NCBI GenBank assembly: GCA_963783945.1
Contig: CAWAPS010000019.1
Coordinates: 558,001 to 622,000 of the forward strand
Source of the DNA: CAWAPS01 sp963783945
GTDB lineage: Bacteria; Actinomycetota; Acidimicrobiia; Acidimicrobiales; Palsa-688
Length of the DNA: 64,000 bases
Direction: 5' to 3'
Shown piece by piece: positions 1 through 8,707 of this stretch. Position 1 is the first letter of the stretch. The number at the start of each line of letters is the position of its first letter. Under the pieces are notes generated by a model, which saw nothing but the letters and a program-made list of their open reading frames with translations, searched no databases and was not told the origin of the DNA. The position numbers were made by a program, and so were the translations under genes.

Positions 1-640
1 TCTTGTCGCGGCTGTAGTAGTCGAGCCACTCGAGTAGATCCCGACGGCCGTCCGCTCCTGGCCGGAGGGCCGCGACCGGTACGAAGTTGAGGTGCAGGCG
101 GCCGATAGCAACTTCGAACCCGGCGCCCTCGAACACCTGGGCGACCTCGTCGAGATCGTGCAAGCGCGGAAGGTGGAGCTCGGTTGCACTGACGGCGTGC
201 CAGGCGGACATGAGCGTGCTCCCGGCATGCACCCCCATGGCGGCGAAGTAGGGGGCGCCGGGCTTTACCGCCGAGAACATCGCCGTGGCATGCGCGCTCA
301 GGTCCGGTATCAGGTAAAGCACCTCGTGACTGAAGCCGGCATCGAAGCCGCCCCAGCCGCTCGGCACGGTGGAGGCGGTCTCGAAGCTGAGCGGCCGGCG
401 GCCGGCCAGCCGGCGGGCGTCGTCGACGGCGGCCGGAGCAGGATCGTAACCACACCCCTCGGCGATCCCGGCCCGGTCGACGAGCAGCCGGAGGAACCCG
501 CCCCGGTTGCAGCCGGCATCGAGGACCTTCAGCCCGGTCAGATCGAAGTCGATCGTGTCGAGCATCGCCCGCCAGATGAACCCATGCTCGTCTTGCATCG
601 CCTCGTCGGCGGCGCCGCTGCGCCAGTACCCGTTGTTCAC
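1..640 (-). CDS. SAM-dependent methyltransferase (partial, runs off the left edge)
   Basis: Class I methyltransferase fold; it would transfer a methyl group from SAM to an unknown small acceptor in the cytosol. The minus-strand reading gives a motif I-like stretch VLDAGCNRGGFL at about residues 39-50 and an acidic post-I strand ending GYDPAP. A later stretch, AGFEVAIGRLHLNFVPV, resembles the C-terminal strands of the fold. I chose the GTG at 638-640 because an in-frame TGA lies just upstream at 677-679. The start is 43 nt after the TauD stop on the same strand, so the two genes are probably co-transcribed. The C-terminus lies outside the window. The plus-strand reading frames here are antisense shadows. 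Confidence 0.75.
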   Translation of the reverse strand, partial: MNNGYWRSGAADEAMQDEHGFIWRAMLDTIDFDLTGLKVLDAGCNRGGFLRLLVDRAGIAEGCGYDPAPAAVDDARRLAGRRPLSFETASTVPSGWGGFDAGFSHEVLYLIPDLSAHATAMFSAVKPGAPYFAAMGVHAGSTLMSAWHAVSATELHLPRLHDLDEVAQVFEGAGFEVAIGRLHLNFVPVAALRPGADGRRDLLEWLDYYSRDK

Positions 641-682
641 GTGTCGCCACGCTACCGGCCGGCTCGGGCCGGCTCGTCAAGT

Positions 683-1606
683 TCAGACGGCGGCGAGAGC
701 TCGCGTCGGCGACGCCGGGGCCACCGTACCGCCAATAACCCTCACGAGGCGGCGGTCGTGAGGTTGAAAATCGGTGGGTGGCAGGTGTAGACACACCAGC
801 TCGTCCCAAACAACGATGTCACCCGGGCTCCAATGGTGACGGTAGACGAAGCTGGCCGCGGTCATGTGGTTGTAAAGGAACCGGAGAATGTTCACACTCT
901 CCGGATCGGTCATCCCGGCGATTCGCACGGTGAAGCTCGGGTTGACGAAGAGTGATGGGCGATGGCTGTGGGGGTGCTCGATCACCAGCGGGTGCTCCCG
1001 CGGTTGATACTCGGCGTCGAAGCGCGCCTCGGCGTCTTCGCCGTACTGCCACACGTTGATGGACTCCTTGTAACCGGTGGGCGGGGCGTGGACGGCCTTA
1101 AGCTTCACCAGCCAGTCCTGCATCACCTGGGATAGAGCTCCGTAGGCCGCGCACAGGCTGGCAAAGCAGGTGTCGCCCCCGATGGGCGGGAGCACCTCGG
1201 CCCGCAACGAACCCACCTGAGGGACCACCGGCGTGAACGAGACATCGGTGTGCCAGTTGGGGAGCTCACGAACCTGCTGCGGTCGGTTATTGAATATCAC
1301 GGGTCGCTTGGTGCGGCCCTCTCGATCCACGATCCCGCCCCCTCTATTGTCCACAGCTATGGCGGGGTTGCGTTCGCCGAGAAACCGGAAGACGGGCATC
1401 GGTTGAACTTCTCCGAAGCACGACACCAGGCGGACCTGCTCCTCCATGCCGAGGTCGCGCCCGGGGAATACCAGGACGTAGTTCTCCCACAGCGCGTCCT
1501 GGAGTTCGACCTGGACCGCTTCGGGGATATCTCCGGACAGGTCGACGCCCTCAACCCGAGCACCAATAGACGAGGTGAGCCTGGTGATCAGCAACGTGTC
1601 GCTCAT
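683..1606 (-). CDS. TauD/TfdA-family Fe(II)/2-oxoglutarate dioxygenase
   Basis: 307 aa, the usual length for the family. TauD-like enzymes hydroxylate a substrate next to a sulfonate, ether or carboxylate group and consume O2 and 2-oxoglutarate. The iron facial triad can be seen as NWHTDVSF (HxD) in the middle and a distal His in WDELVCLH near the C-terminus. The Arg that binds 2-oxoglutarate fits QPHDRRLVRV. The start ATG at 1604-1606 has an AGAGGT ribosome site. It is followed by the methyltransferase gene and is divergent from the receptor-fold gene at 1815. The substrate cannot be read from sequence. Confidence 0.9.
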   Translation of the reverse strand: MSDTLLITRLTSSIGARVEGVDLSGDIPEAVQVELQDALWENYVLVFPGRDLGMEEQVRLVSCFGEVQPMPVFRFLGERNPAIAVDNRGGGIVDREGRTKRPVIFNNRPQQVRELPNWHTDVSFTPVVPQVGSLRAEVLPPIGGDTCFASLCAAYGALSQVMQDWLVKLKAVHAPPTGYKESINVWQYGEDAEARFDAEYQPREHPLVIEHPHSHRPSLFVNPSFTVRIAGMTDPESVNILRFLYNHMTAASFVYRHHWSPGDIVVWDELVCLHLPPTDFQPHDRRLVRVIGGTVAPASPTRALAAV

Positions 1607-1719
1607 TCGAGTACCTCTTCTCCGGGCGCCGAACGGCTAAAAATAAGTATACAGAGCAGCAAATGCGGGGACCGAGGGGTCAGCCCTGGCGCTGGTGGGA
1701 TGGCGCAGCAATACAAAGG

Positions 1720-1766
1720 TTGTGCACTTAACCTGCTGGGAGCGGCAAAAATGCACAAGGTATGAT
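1720..1766 (+). promoter_or_regulatory. Putative promoter/operator for the receptor-fold gene
   Basis: In the 208-bp divergent gap between the TauD gene and the gene at 1815. A 7-bp inverted repeat, TTGTGCA (1720-1726) and TGCACAA (1752-1758), has arms about three helical turns apart, as in operators bound by dimeric regulators. TATGAT at 1761-1766 resembles a -10 box for the plus strand. No convincing -35 box sits at the right distance, so the promoter call is weak. Confidence 0.3.
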
Positions 1767-1814
1767 GGTACGGCAAATAGAGCCCAAGTCGCCGGCTGGC
1801 GAGGGGGGGGTCCA

Positions 1815-2873
1815 ATGGCAACGCCGTTCCGGGTGGGGATACTCAACGACATGTCGGACGGGCCTCCGGGCCCGGGGGCGAATATCGAACGGTGGCTTCG
1901 GTTGGCGGTTGAAGACCTGGTCGCCGCGGGCCGCATCGACCGTGACTTCGAGTTCGTCCACGCGTGGGGTCTCGGGTTGCCGACAGGGACAGCCGCCGCG
2001 GTGGAGCGAGCATTCCTCGAGCTGGTAGACGCGGACGTCCTGCTGATTGTCGGTCCTGCCATCGGGGACGACGCGCTCGTCGCCACCCCCCTGGCCGAGC
2101 GCTACAGGGTGCCGACGGTCAACTGGGCCGGGAGCGAACGGGCCCGGGGCGATTACATGTTCCACCTGCAGGTCGGATCCCACGAGGACGAGTCGATCGT
2201 CATCGCTCGTCATCTGGGCGCATCCGGGGCCCGCCGAGCCGGCGTTGTCTACGACCGGTCACCGATCGGGCGGCGGCATCTGTCATTCCTGCAGGCCGAA
2301 GCCGAGGTGATCGGGATGCCGATCGCAGCCTCGGTCTCGGTTTCACCACTCACCGGGTCCGCGGAGACCGAAGTCGGGTCGATTCTCGACATCGGGGTCG
2401 ATGCGCTGGTATACCTCGGCCTCGGACTGGCTGCCCCGGCGGTGGCCCGGGCCGCTTCCGGGCGGCGCTGGCCGGGCGCCCGGATCATGAACACGGCGGG
2501 AATCCGGGGGTACAGCCCGGAATTCGCCGACGTCATAGACGGCTGGACCTACATCGACATGCATTCCGACGCCAACACGACCCTCGCCGGTCTGCGCCGG
2601 CGGCTCGATCTCGGCCCGGAAACGGGTTCAGCGCCGGCGTACGGCTACGACATGGGCCGCCTAGTCGCCGAAGCGTTCGCCCGGGCCCCCGAACGGACCC
2701 GGGCCGGCGTCAAGGAAGGTCTGGAGCAGGTGAAGTGGCTGCCCGCGGCGGAGGGGCACGAAGGCACCACGCTGGGGTTCGGCCACCACGACCGGGGAGC
2801 CCTGCACGGCCGGTATCTGGTCGTGCGTGAATGGCGCAACCGGTCCTCGGTCGAGCGGGATCAAAGGGCATAG
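1815..2873 (+). CDS. Periplasmic-binding-protein-type-1 fold protein without a signal peptide
   Basis: 352 aa. Resembles the ligand-binding proteins of branched-chain amino acid ABC transporters (Leu/Ile/Val-binding, Peripla_BP_6 type). The N-terminus FRVGILNDMSDGP is the typical first strand, and a later DVLLIVGPAIGDDA segment fits the first lobe. Unlike the three lipoproteins elsewhere in this window, it has no signal peptide or lipobox, so it is probably cytosolic and may act as a sensor like AmiC. The ATG at 1815 follows a G-rich Shine-Dalgarno run (GAGGGGGGGG). It ends with TAG, showing that amber is a normal stop here. No permease or ATPase gene is adjacent. Confidence 0.75.
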   Translation: MATPFRVGILNDMSDGPPGPGANIERWLRLAVEDLVAAGRIDRDFEFVHAWGLGLPTGTAAAVERAFLELVDADVLLIVGPAIGDDALVATPLAERYRVPTVNWAGSERARGDYMFHLQVGSHEDESIVIARHLGASGARRAGVVYDRSPIGRRHLSFLQAEAEVIGMPIAASVSVSPLTGSAETEVGSILDIGVDALVYLGLGLAAPAVARAASGRRWPGARIMNTAGIRGYSPEFADVIDGWTYIDMHSDANTTLAGLRRRLDLGPETGSAPAYGYDMGRLVAEAFARAPERTRAGVKEGLEQVKWLPAAEGHEGTTLGFGHHDRGALHGRYLVVREWRNRSSVERDQRA

Positions 2874-2904
2874 GGCAATGGGCTAATCCCCGTGATCAGT
2901 CGGG

Positions 2905-4170
2905 TCAGACGTTGGCGTGCTGGCGCTGGTACTCGCTCACCCAATCGCCGGCCACCTTGTGCGAGTGCCGCACCTGGAACTCCTGGTCACCGAGCGGGAA
3001 ACGATCTACCACGCGCGACTCGAGCGCCGTCTGCAGCGCCATGATGATCACGTCGTCCTGAAGGGCGAACTCCTTCCACGTGACCACGGCGTACTCACGA
3101 GCGGCTCGTTCGCGGGCGTTTGTCGCCGGGGTGAAGTAGAGGTTGCACTCGAAGACGTGGCTGTTGTAGGACGTCGGCCACAGGTGGTACGTGTTGACCC
3201 AGCCGCGCTCCCAGATCTGGAAGCCGAAGTTGGGCCAGACCATGAACTCGGAGTTGCCCCACGGATTGCAATGGCCCGGGTTGACTCCGGCCGAGATCTC
3301 TCCGAGGTTCGGCTGCTCCCACGGACCGAACGTGCCGCTCCGTAGCAGCTTCTCCATCGGCTTGAGCTGCTCGGCGGGCATGTTCCAGGGCTGGTAGCCG
3401 GGCGTGGTCGTCATGTGATGCGGACCGTCGATCTGGTAGTGCGGCGCCTCGAACCCCGCGGTCATCATGGGCGCGTCGAAGTTGTCCGACCGGGCGCTGC
3501 CGTGGACCATCGGGGCGTGATACTGCTCCTGGAGCGCGTCCATGAAGACCTTCCAGTTGGCCGGCATCTCGGATCGCACCATGTAGCGGTCGGTCAGCTG
3601 ATGGAACGGGTAGTCATCGAGGGCGGTGATCATCGGCCCGAGGTAGTCCCGCAGGTTCTGGCGGGGCTCGCGATCGAGGTTCACGAAGATGAACCCGTTC
3701 CAGACATCACAGTGCACGGCCACGAGACCGAAGTCGGCCTTGTCGATGTCGAAGAACTCACCCTCCTGTTGGATAAACGAGCACGCCCCGCCGAGCTCGT
3801 ACCTCCAGCCGTGGTACTTGCACACGAACTGCCGAGCGGTGCCGCTGGTCTCTTCACGCGGAAAGTCGGTCCAGACGAGCTTGTTGCCGCGGTGGCGACA
3901 GACGTTGTGAAAGGCCCGTATCTCGCCATCCATATCGCGGACGATGATCAGCGAAGTGTTGGCCACCGCCAGCTCTCTGGTGAAGTAGCTCCCGTTGCGG
4001 GGCACTTGCTCCACCCGCCCGACGTTGAGCCACGCTCGCTTGAAGATCGCCTCCCGTTCGAGCTCGTAGACCTCCGGCGAGACCGAATCGTCCAGTGATA
4101 TGGGCTTGGTCCCGAGATCCGGGTAGTGCTGGGTCCAGCTTCCTTCAGCGGGCTTGGGAAAACGCGCCAA
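2905..4170 (-). CDS. Rieske non-heme iron oxygenase, alpha subunit (copy 1)
   Basis: 421 aa, exactly the length of its paralogue at 21948-23213. Such subunits insert O2 into aromatic or other hydrophobic substrates using electrons from a separate reductase. The Rieske cluster ligands are in CRHRG and CKYHGW; the mononuclear iron ligands fit QEQYHAPMVH (His-x4-His). I prefer the TTG at 4168-4170 because AGGAG lies 6 nt upstream and the resulting N-terminus (MARFPKP) matches the paralogue (MPRWPKP); another TTG lies two codons upstream. It follows the small partner gene, with a gap that can form a GTGGGG/CCCCAC stem (4195-4223). No ferredoxin or reductase gene is nearby. Confidence 0.92.
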   Translation of the reverse strand: MARFPKPAEGSWTQHYPDLGTKPISLDDSVSPEVYELEREAIFKRAWLNVGRVEQVPRNGSYFTRELAVANTSLIIVRDMDGEIRAFHNVCRHRGNKLVWTDFPREETSGTARQFVCKYHGWRYELGGACSFIQQEGEFFDIDKADFGLVAVHCDVWNGFIFVNLDREPRQNLRDYLGPMITALDDYPFHQLTDRYMVRSEMPANWKVFMDALQEQYHAPMVHGSARSDNFDAPMMTAGFEAPHYQIDGPHHMTTTPGYQPWNMPAEQLKPMEKLLRSGTFGPWEQPNLGEISAGVNPGHCNPWGNSEFMVWPNFGFQIWERGWVNTYHLWPTSYNSHVFECNLYFTPATNARERAAREYAVVTWKEFALQDDVIIMALQTALESRVVDRFPLGDQEFQVRHSHKVAGDWVSEYQRQHANV

Positions 4171-4257
4171 TGTCAACTCCTAGACGACCGGGTCGTGGGG
4201 TGTCACTCGAAAACGGGCCCCACCCTAACATGCCAGGCGTTTCCGACTCCTCGACGC

Positions 4258-4593
4258 TCACGGCGCCGGTTCGACGAGCCGGTTCAGGTACGCCGGGCCG
4301 CTGTCGGGAACCTGGGGCTGATGCCAGACCTCGATCGGAAACGACACATTGATCAGCGAATAGGTCAGATCGAGGAGATGCACCGCATCCTCGGGCATGT
4401 CGTCCAGCGAGAATTGGTCGCAATAATCGAGGGCCTCGTCGACCTTAGGAAAGAAGGCGTCGTAGAACGCCTGCATCTCCTCCATCGTGCTCGACAGTCG
4501 CTCCGCATAGCGGTCATGCTCGCTCGCCAGGCACCACTTCGCGGCGAATGGCTCCAAGTCCGAGAACTGAGTCGGCAACATGGCTTTCGCCAT
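4258..4593 (-). CDS. Small conserved partner of the Rieske oxygenase (copy 1)
   Basis: 111 aa; I do not recognise the family. It is clearly paralogous to the protein at 21613-21951: both carry DLEPFA-KWCLA near the N-terminus, an EYCDQF/DYCDQF motif in the middle, an L-YS-I hydrophobic stretch, and VPD-G then LV-P-P at the C-terminus. Both sit directly beside a Rieske alpha subunit, so it probably serves that enzyme (inference). The length is short for a classic beta subunit (about 160-190 aa), and the acidic, helical-looking sequence does not resemble one. The start at 4593 has GGAGG 12 nt upstream; a second Met at 4581 is possible. Confidence 0.8.
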   Translation of the reverse strand: MAKAMLPTQFSDLEPFAAKWCLASEHDRYAERLSSTMEEMQAFYDAFFPKVDEALDYCDQFSLDDMPEDAVHLLDLTYSLINVSFPIEVWHQPQVPDSGPAYLNRLVEPAP

Positions 4594-4729
4594 CTTTGAC
4601 TGATACCTCCGGGCGCTCACATGTAGTTCCCGACTCAAAAACAGGCTAGCTAAAGTGAAAGCACTTCGTGGTCCGTGAGTGGGGAACGAAGGACAGCGCG
4701 GGACTCTAGCATCATCCGGCCCGGCCCCG

Positions 4730-5659
4730 TCATGCCGGCGAGGCTTCTCCGCCAAGCAGGATCTCGAAACAGCGGTCCGTGTCCTCGCCAAGCGCGTACG
4801 CCGGGTAGTAACCGCCGAAGAGGGCTCGGCAGCGTTCGCTCCAGCGCCGCGCCGCCGGGTCGGAGGTGATGCGATGGTGAACCTGGAAGATGCCTCGCTC
4901 GAAGATTCGGTATTCGGCCCAGGAGCCGGGGAAGTCCTTGACACACGCCACCTCCACCCATGGAAACCGACCGGTGGAAGGGAGGTGGCGCACCTTGTTG
5001 CGATGGGTGTGGCCGGCGAAATATCCAGCGACACTCGTCCGGCGGGCGACCACCGAGACCAACCGGCGGGTGCTTTCGTCGTCCAGGCAGGTGGCGGGGC
5101 CGGATTCCGGACCAAACAGGCGCGCCATATCTTCTCCGCCCGCGGGGTGATGACCGAACACCAGGACCGGTCTATCGGTCCGGGCGGCCAATTCATCCAG
5201 CCAGTCGGCCTGCTCATCGCTGACCTGACCGCCGGGCCGGCCGGGCCGAGCCGTGTCGAGCACGGCGAGGGTCACCCCCTGGAGGTCAACCGCCTGCACC
5301 GGGGGCCCAAATGGCACTCCCCCGCCCGCGATCGGCTTGTCATGGTTGCCCAAAGTGACGACCAGCCGATCGGCAAAGGGCCTTCGGTAGACCGACTCGA
5401 ACTCCGCATACTCCAGGGCCGAACCGGTCGAGGTCAGGTCACCCTTGGCCACCACCGCGTCCGGCGATATGGCGTGGATCTCGCTCACCGCGGCCCGATT
5501 CATCACCATTGGATACGGCGCCGCGCCCGGGTCCGCCTGCAGCGCCGGCCCGAGCTCCACTCCGTCGAGCAGTCCGCAGACGGTCTCGCCAAAGTGAAGA
5601 TCGTTCACGGTGGCGACCCGGGCCAGAAGCTGTCCTGATGACCGGCCCGGGGTACCCAC
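4730..5659 (-). CDS. Calcineurin-like metallophosphoesterase
   Basis: 309 aa. Two-metal phosphoesterase fold; relatives hydrolyse cyclic nucleotides or other phosphoesters. All the metal-binding blocks are visible in order: NDLHFG (DxH), KGDLT (GD), LGNHD (GNHD), FGHHP and GHTHRNK (GHxH). The start is uncertain. The GTG at 5659 has no clear ribosome site, and the same frame is open back to a TGA at 5690-5692, where the decayed protease prodomain ends. A later GTG (VATVND) at about 5617 would still keep the whole domain. The substrate is unknown. Confidence 0.85.
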   Translation of the reverse strand: MGTPGRSSGQLLARVATVNDLHFGETVCGLLDGVELGPALQADPGAAPYPMVMNRAAVSEIHAISPDAVVAKGDLTSTGSALEYAEFESVYRRPFADRLVVTLGNHDKPIAGGGVPFGPPVQAVDLQGVTLAVLDTARPGRPGGQVSDEQADWLDELAARTDRPVLVFGHHPAGGEDMARLFGPESGPATCLDDESTRRLVSVVARRTSVAGYFAGHTHRNKVRHLPSTGRFPWVEVACVKDFPGSWAEYRIFERGIFQVHHRITSDPAARRWSERCRALFGGYYPAYALGEDTDRCFEILLGGEASPA

Positions 5660-5689
5660 CGGGGTAAAACCTACCGCGTCAGCAACCGG

Positions 5690-6331
5690 TCAGAAACTGC
5701 TGAGCGTCATGAGAGCCCCCATCTTCGGCGTGCCGATCCCGGTGGCCTCGCCACAACCGGGCGTCACCGGGAACAGGCCGTTGTTGGCCGATCCAGCCGG
5801 GGGCGCCACCTGGTCGACCCGCTCCGCCGCCGACCGCTCCCGGATGATGTTGGTGAGCCCGGTGACGCCCTGGACGTAGCCGGCCATCGAAGCCGGCAGC
5901 AACACCGGGGAGGAATTCTGGTAGTAGGCGGTCCCCTGCCGGTCCCGGTAGGTGCGGAGGTTGGTGTGGAAGGCCGCCGACACCTGGCTGCTCGATCCCG
6001 TGGCCTGGACCAGGAAGGGTGAGGATGACGCCTCCACCTAGAGCCCGGCCCGGCTGAGCAGACCCGAGACGGCACTGCGCTCGGCCGCCGGCGGAGCGTA
6101 CCGGGCATCGAACTGGCCGGCGGCCAGCCACTGGTGGTACCCGCTGCTACCCGGGGTGTACATGGCCTGTAGCGAGCCGGCCAGCGCAGCGGCGTTGCCG
6201 GGCTGGAGCGCCACCTGGACGGTCATGCTCTGACTGGTATAGGTGCCGGTTACCTGATCGCTCGTGGCCGGAACGCTCTGGGCCAGAGCGGCAGGAAGCA
6301 CAAGCACGATGGGCATACGAGTTGTCCTCAC
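5690..6331 (-). pseudogene. S53 (sedolisin/kumamolisin) protease prodomain remnant with an internal amber stop
   Basis: The N-terminal half shows a short signal-like leader (MPIVLVLPAALAQS) and then the pro-kumamolisin activation domain: LQPGNAAALAGSL, YHQWL and FDARYAPP. After TAG at 6038-6040 the same frame continues with matching prodomain sequence (VQATGSSSQVSAAFHTNLR, then MAGYVQGVTGL). Reading stops at TGA 5690-5692, and the catalytic domain with its SGTS-type serine motif is absent. The start may be GTG at 6331 or ATG at 6316. I call it a pseudogene because of the internal stop and the missing catalytic domain. One base change would remove the amber but would not restore the protease. 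Confidence 0.7.
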
Positions 6332-6360
6332 CGCGGACCAGAGCTCCCCCGCTCTACTCG

Positions 6361-7983
6361 TCAGGTGGGGTTGAGGTGCAGGAGAGTCCGCAGATGGCGG
6401 GTGGGTGGCGATCCGTGGGCGAGGACCTGATCGTGGACGTCGCGCTCGCCGGCCTGGCGATCGGCGGCTCCGACCGCGGCGATCACGTCGGAAACCTCGG
6501 TGTGGCCGACGTAGTAAGTGGACAGCTGGGTGGAAGTCAGCAACGCTCGACGCCACTTGCCTGCGGCCTCACTCGCTTCCTGGTGGCCCGCTCCGGTCAT
6601 CAGGGCCATGGCTTCATCCTCCTTCATACCTGCGGCGTGCACGCCCTGGTCCAGGAGGGCGTTGATGGTCACTCTGAGCTGCATTTTGAGCTGCTGCATC
6701 CTGACGGCTGGGCCGCCGTAGCCGTGACGGGCCATCAACTCCTCGGCGTAGACCGCCCATCCCTCGATGAATGCATCGTTTCGAAAGGCGGCCCGTACCC
6801 CGGTGCCCGCCGGTGCCCGCCGGCTGTGGGCAAGCTGCAGGAAATGGCCGGGCATAGCCTCGTGGATGACCAGTTCGTGCACCATGGAGGCGTTGTACTC
6901 TCGATAGAAGGATTCGATTCGGTCCGCGGCCCAGTCCGATGGCGTCGGTGACACGGCGAAAAACGTCGCCAGGGGGGCGGTCTCGAGCGGGCCGGGGGCA
7001 TCGCAGTAGGCCACGGCTATTCCCCGTCTCACCTCGGGCATGGCAATTATCTGCAGGGGATCGTCGATCAGGGTGACAAGACCCCTATCCTCGACAAAGC
7101 GCGTGGCTTCGGTCAGGGCCGTGGTCGCCGTGGCGACGATGGTCCTGTCGTCGGGCCGGTCGGCGGCCAGGCGGTCGAAGACGTCATCGACGCTTCCACC
7201 CAACTGGCCGGCTGTGCGTGCCAGCTCCCCTTCGATCCGGTCCAGGTCGGACTCCGCCCGATGCCGGATGTCCTCCGCCGTGGCGGCGGTATCGAGGGTA
7301 AGAGCCAGCTTCCGGGCGAAAAGTTCCGGACCGATGCGAGGATCTCTGTCGGCTCTGGGCAGTTCATCAGCCAGCCAGCGCCGGTGCTCTTGCACCGCGG
7401 CCACCGCCTCCTGTCTCACCTGGAAAAGCAGCCCGGCGGCCGAGGGCGCCTGCTGGAGGGCGCGGTCAACCTCCCCCGAGATCAGGGCCAGCGTGCCCGC
7501 GAACTGCACGAGCGCCGTCTCCACGTGGACCCGCGGCATGACGCCGAGATTTCGCCGGGCCACTCCCAGGTGCTCTGGGATTGCAGCCAGCCGGGAGGCC
7601 AACGCCTGCAACCGGACCTCGATGGGCGCGTAGTCACGAGCGAGCAAGCCGTAGATCGAATCGCCGGGATTGGACACCAGCGGATTCCACTCGTGCTGGC
7701 GTACCTCCTCCAGCTCGAGCAACAGCATCTGGAGGCGGTTGCTCAGAATCGCGGCATCGACGGCGTGCTCGGTACCCAGGGCGTCGAGATCGACCGCATC
7801 CAGAACGTTCAACCAGTGACGCCAGACCCGCCTGTCGTCGTCCCGCGCCTCCTGTCGTTGATCGGTGAGACGGTCATCGAAGCGGTGGTCCCCCAGAGCC
7901 GAAGCCAGCTCCGGCCGGCGCGTCAGGATCGATTCGACAACCTCGGAGGCCATCGACTCAAATCCGGCATCAGCCTCTGACAT
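6361..7983 (-). CDS. DUF885 family protein, probable zinc metallopeptidase-like
   Basis: 540 aa. DUF885 proteins have a thermolysin/M3-like helical fold with a zinc site. Here the helix VIHEAMPGHFLQLAH carries the HExxxGH-type motif and the following EGWAVYAEEL supplies a downstream Glu. The start ATG at 7981-7983 (MSEADAG) is preferred over an upstream in-frame start that would overlap the divergent sixA gene. The function in bacteria is not established; a peptidase or related hydrolase is the family expectation. It is the first gene of a minus-strand run that continues into the decayed S53 remnant and the metallophosphoesterase. Confidence 0.85.
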   Translation of the reverse strand: MSEADAGFESMASEVVESILTRRPELASALGDHRFDDRLTDQRQEARDDDRRVWRHWLNVLDAVDLDALGTEHAVDAAILSNRLQMLLLELEEVRQHEWNPLVSNPGDSIYGLLARDYAPIEVRLQALASRLAAIPEHLGVARRNLGVMPRVHVETALVQFAGTLALISGEVDRALQQAPSAAGLLFQVRQEAVAAVQEHRRWLADELPRADRDPRIGPELFARKLALTLDTAATAEDIRHRAESDLDRIEGELARTAGQLGGSVDDVFDRLAADRPDDRTIVATATTALTEATRFVEDRGLVTLIDDPLQIIAMPEVRRGIAVAYCDAPGPLETAPLATFFAVSPTPSDWAADRIESFYREYNASMVHELVIHEAMPGHFLQLAHSRRAPAGTGVRAAFRNDAFIEGWAVYAEELMARHGYGGPAVRMQQLKMQLRVTINALLDQGVHAAGMKEDEAMALMTGAGHQEASEAAGKWRRALLTSTQLSTYYVGHTEVSDVIAAVGAADRQAGERDVHDQVLAHGSPPTRHLRTLLHLNPT

Positions 7984-8062
7984 GCCGAGCGACTCTAGCC
8001 ATACCGAACCCTGCTTCCCGACGGGTTGCCGACGTTCAGCGGCGGGTGTAGCACTGGGCGGG

Positions 8063-8578
8063 ATGAAGACCATCTACCTTCTGCGTCATGCAAAGTCATC
8101 CTGGGATGACCCCCTTCTGGACGACCATGACCGTCCGTTAGCGCCGAGGGGGCGCAAGGCGGCGGCCCGGGTTGGGGCCTACCTGGCCCGGCAGCGGCCC
8201 CAGCCCGAGCTGGTGGTGTGCTCTTCCGCGATTCGAGCCCGCCAAACGGGTGACGCCGTCAGCTCGCCTCTGGCCGGGTGGAAGGCGGTGTCGGTCCGGG
8301 AGGACCTCTACCGCGCCGACGGCGTCGATCTGCTCGCTGCCCTGCGAGGGCTGTCAGAGGACATCGCGACGGTGATGATGATCGGTCACAATCCGGCCAT
8401 CGCCGATTTGGCGTCCACACTGGCGGGCGACGGTGAGGGTGATGTTCTGGCCAGAATGGAGGAAAAGTTCCCGACCGGAGCGCTCGCCACGCTTAGCTTC
8501 GGGGGCTCCTGGGTCGAACTGGAACCCGGTATCGCCTATCTGGAATCGTTTGTGGTTCCCCGAAGCCTGCCGAGCTAA
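8063..8578 (+). CDS. sixA: SixA-type phosphohistidine phosphatase
   Basis: 171 aa. Histidine phosphatase (phosphoglycerate mutase-like) superfamily; SixA enzymes remove phosphate from phosphohistidine on signalling or PTS proteins. The catalytic RHG block is LLRHAKSSW at the N-terminus and the second His lies in IGHNPAI. Short SixA-like length, with no additional domain. The start ATG at 8063 follows a G-rich stretch, and the gene is divergent from the DUF885 gene. Its TAA stop abuts the 92-bp palindromic repeat, whose first base is the last base of the stop codon, so the repeat probably also ends its transcript (inference). Confidence 0.88.
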   Translation: MKTIYLLRHAKSSWDDPLLDDHDRPLAPRGRKAAARVGAYLARQRPQPELVVCSSAIRARQTGDAVSSPLAGWKAVSVREDLYRADGVDLLAALRGLSEDIATVMMIGHNPAIADLASTLAGDGEGDVLARMEEKFPTGALATLSFGGSWVELEPGIAYLESFVVPRSLPS

Positions 8579-8669
8579 GGGCCCGCCACGAAACAACTTG
8601 GAACAAGTCCTGTGCCACGACATGCATGTTTACAAGAGAATTGCGTCAAGTTGTTTCGTGGCGGGCCCT
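8578..8669. repeat. 92-bp palindromic repeat, family R1, copy 1
   Basis: A perfect 23-bp inverted repeat (arms 8578-8600 and 8647-8669) encloses 46 nt. The outer arm starts AGGGCCCGCCACGAAACAAC. The loop contains the 10-bp palindrome ACATGCATGT. A second copy at 59141-59232 differs at a single position (T at 8641, C at 59204). It lies between sixA and an SDR gene. Structure and copy number suggest a non-autonomous mobile palindrome (MITE or REP-like) that could also act as a bidirectional terminator. No transposase is present in the window. Confidence 0.85.
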
Positions 8670-8707
8670 AAGGGCAGCAAACTTGCATTGTACGGGCCGG
8701 AACATCG

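Noticed and set aside
4195..4223. Hairpin between the small partner gene and Rieske copy 1 as a terminator
   Set aside because: A 6-bp GC stem with a 17-nt loop and no T-run; more likely neutral or a processing site, and the genes appear to form one operon.
8578..8669. tRNA or structured riboswitch in the R1 element
   Set aside because: It has one long perfect stem with a 46-nt loop, no cloverleaf or known riboswitch core, and is found in two unrelated gene contexts.
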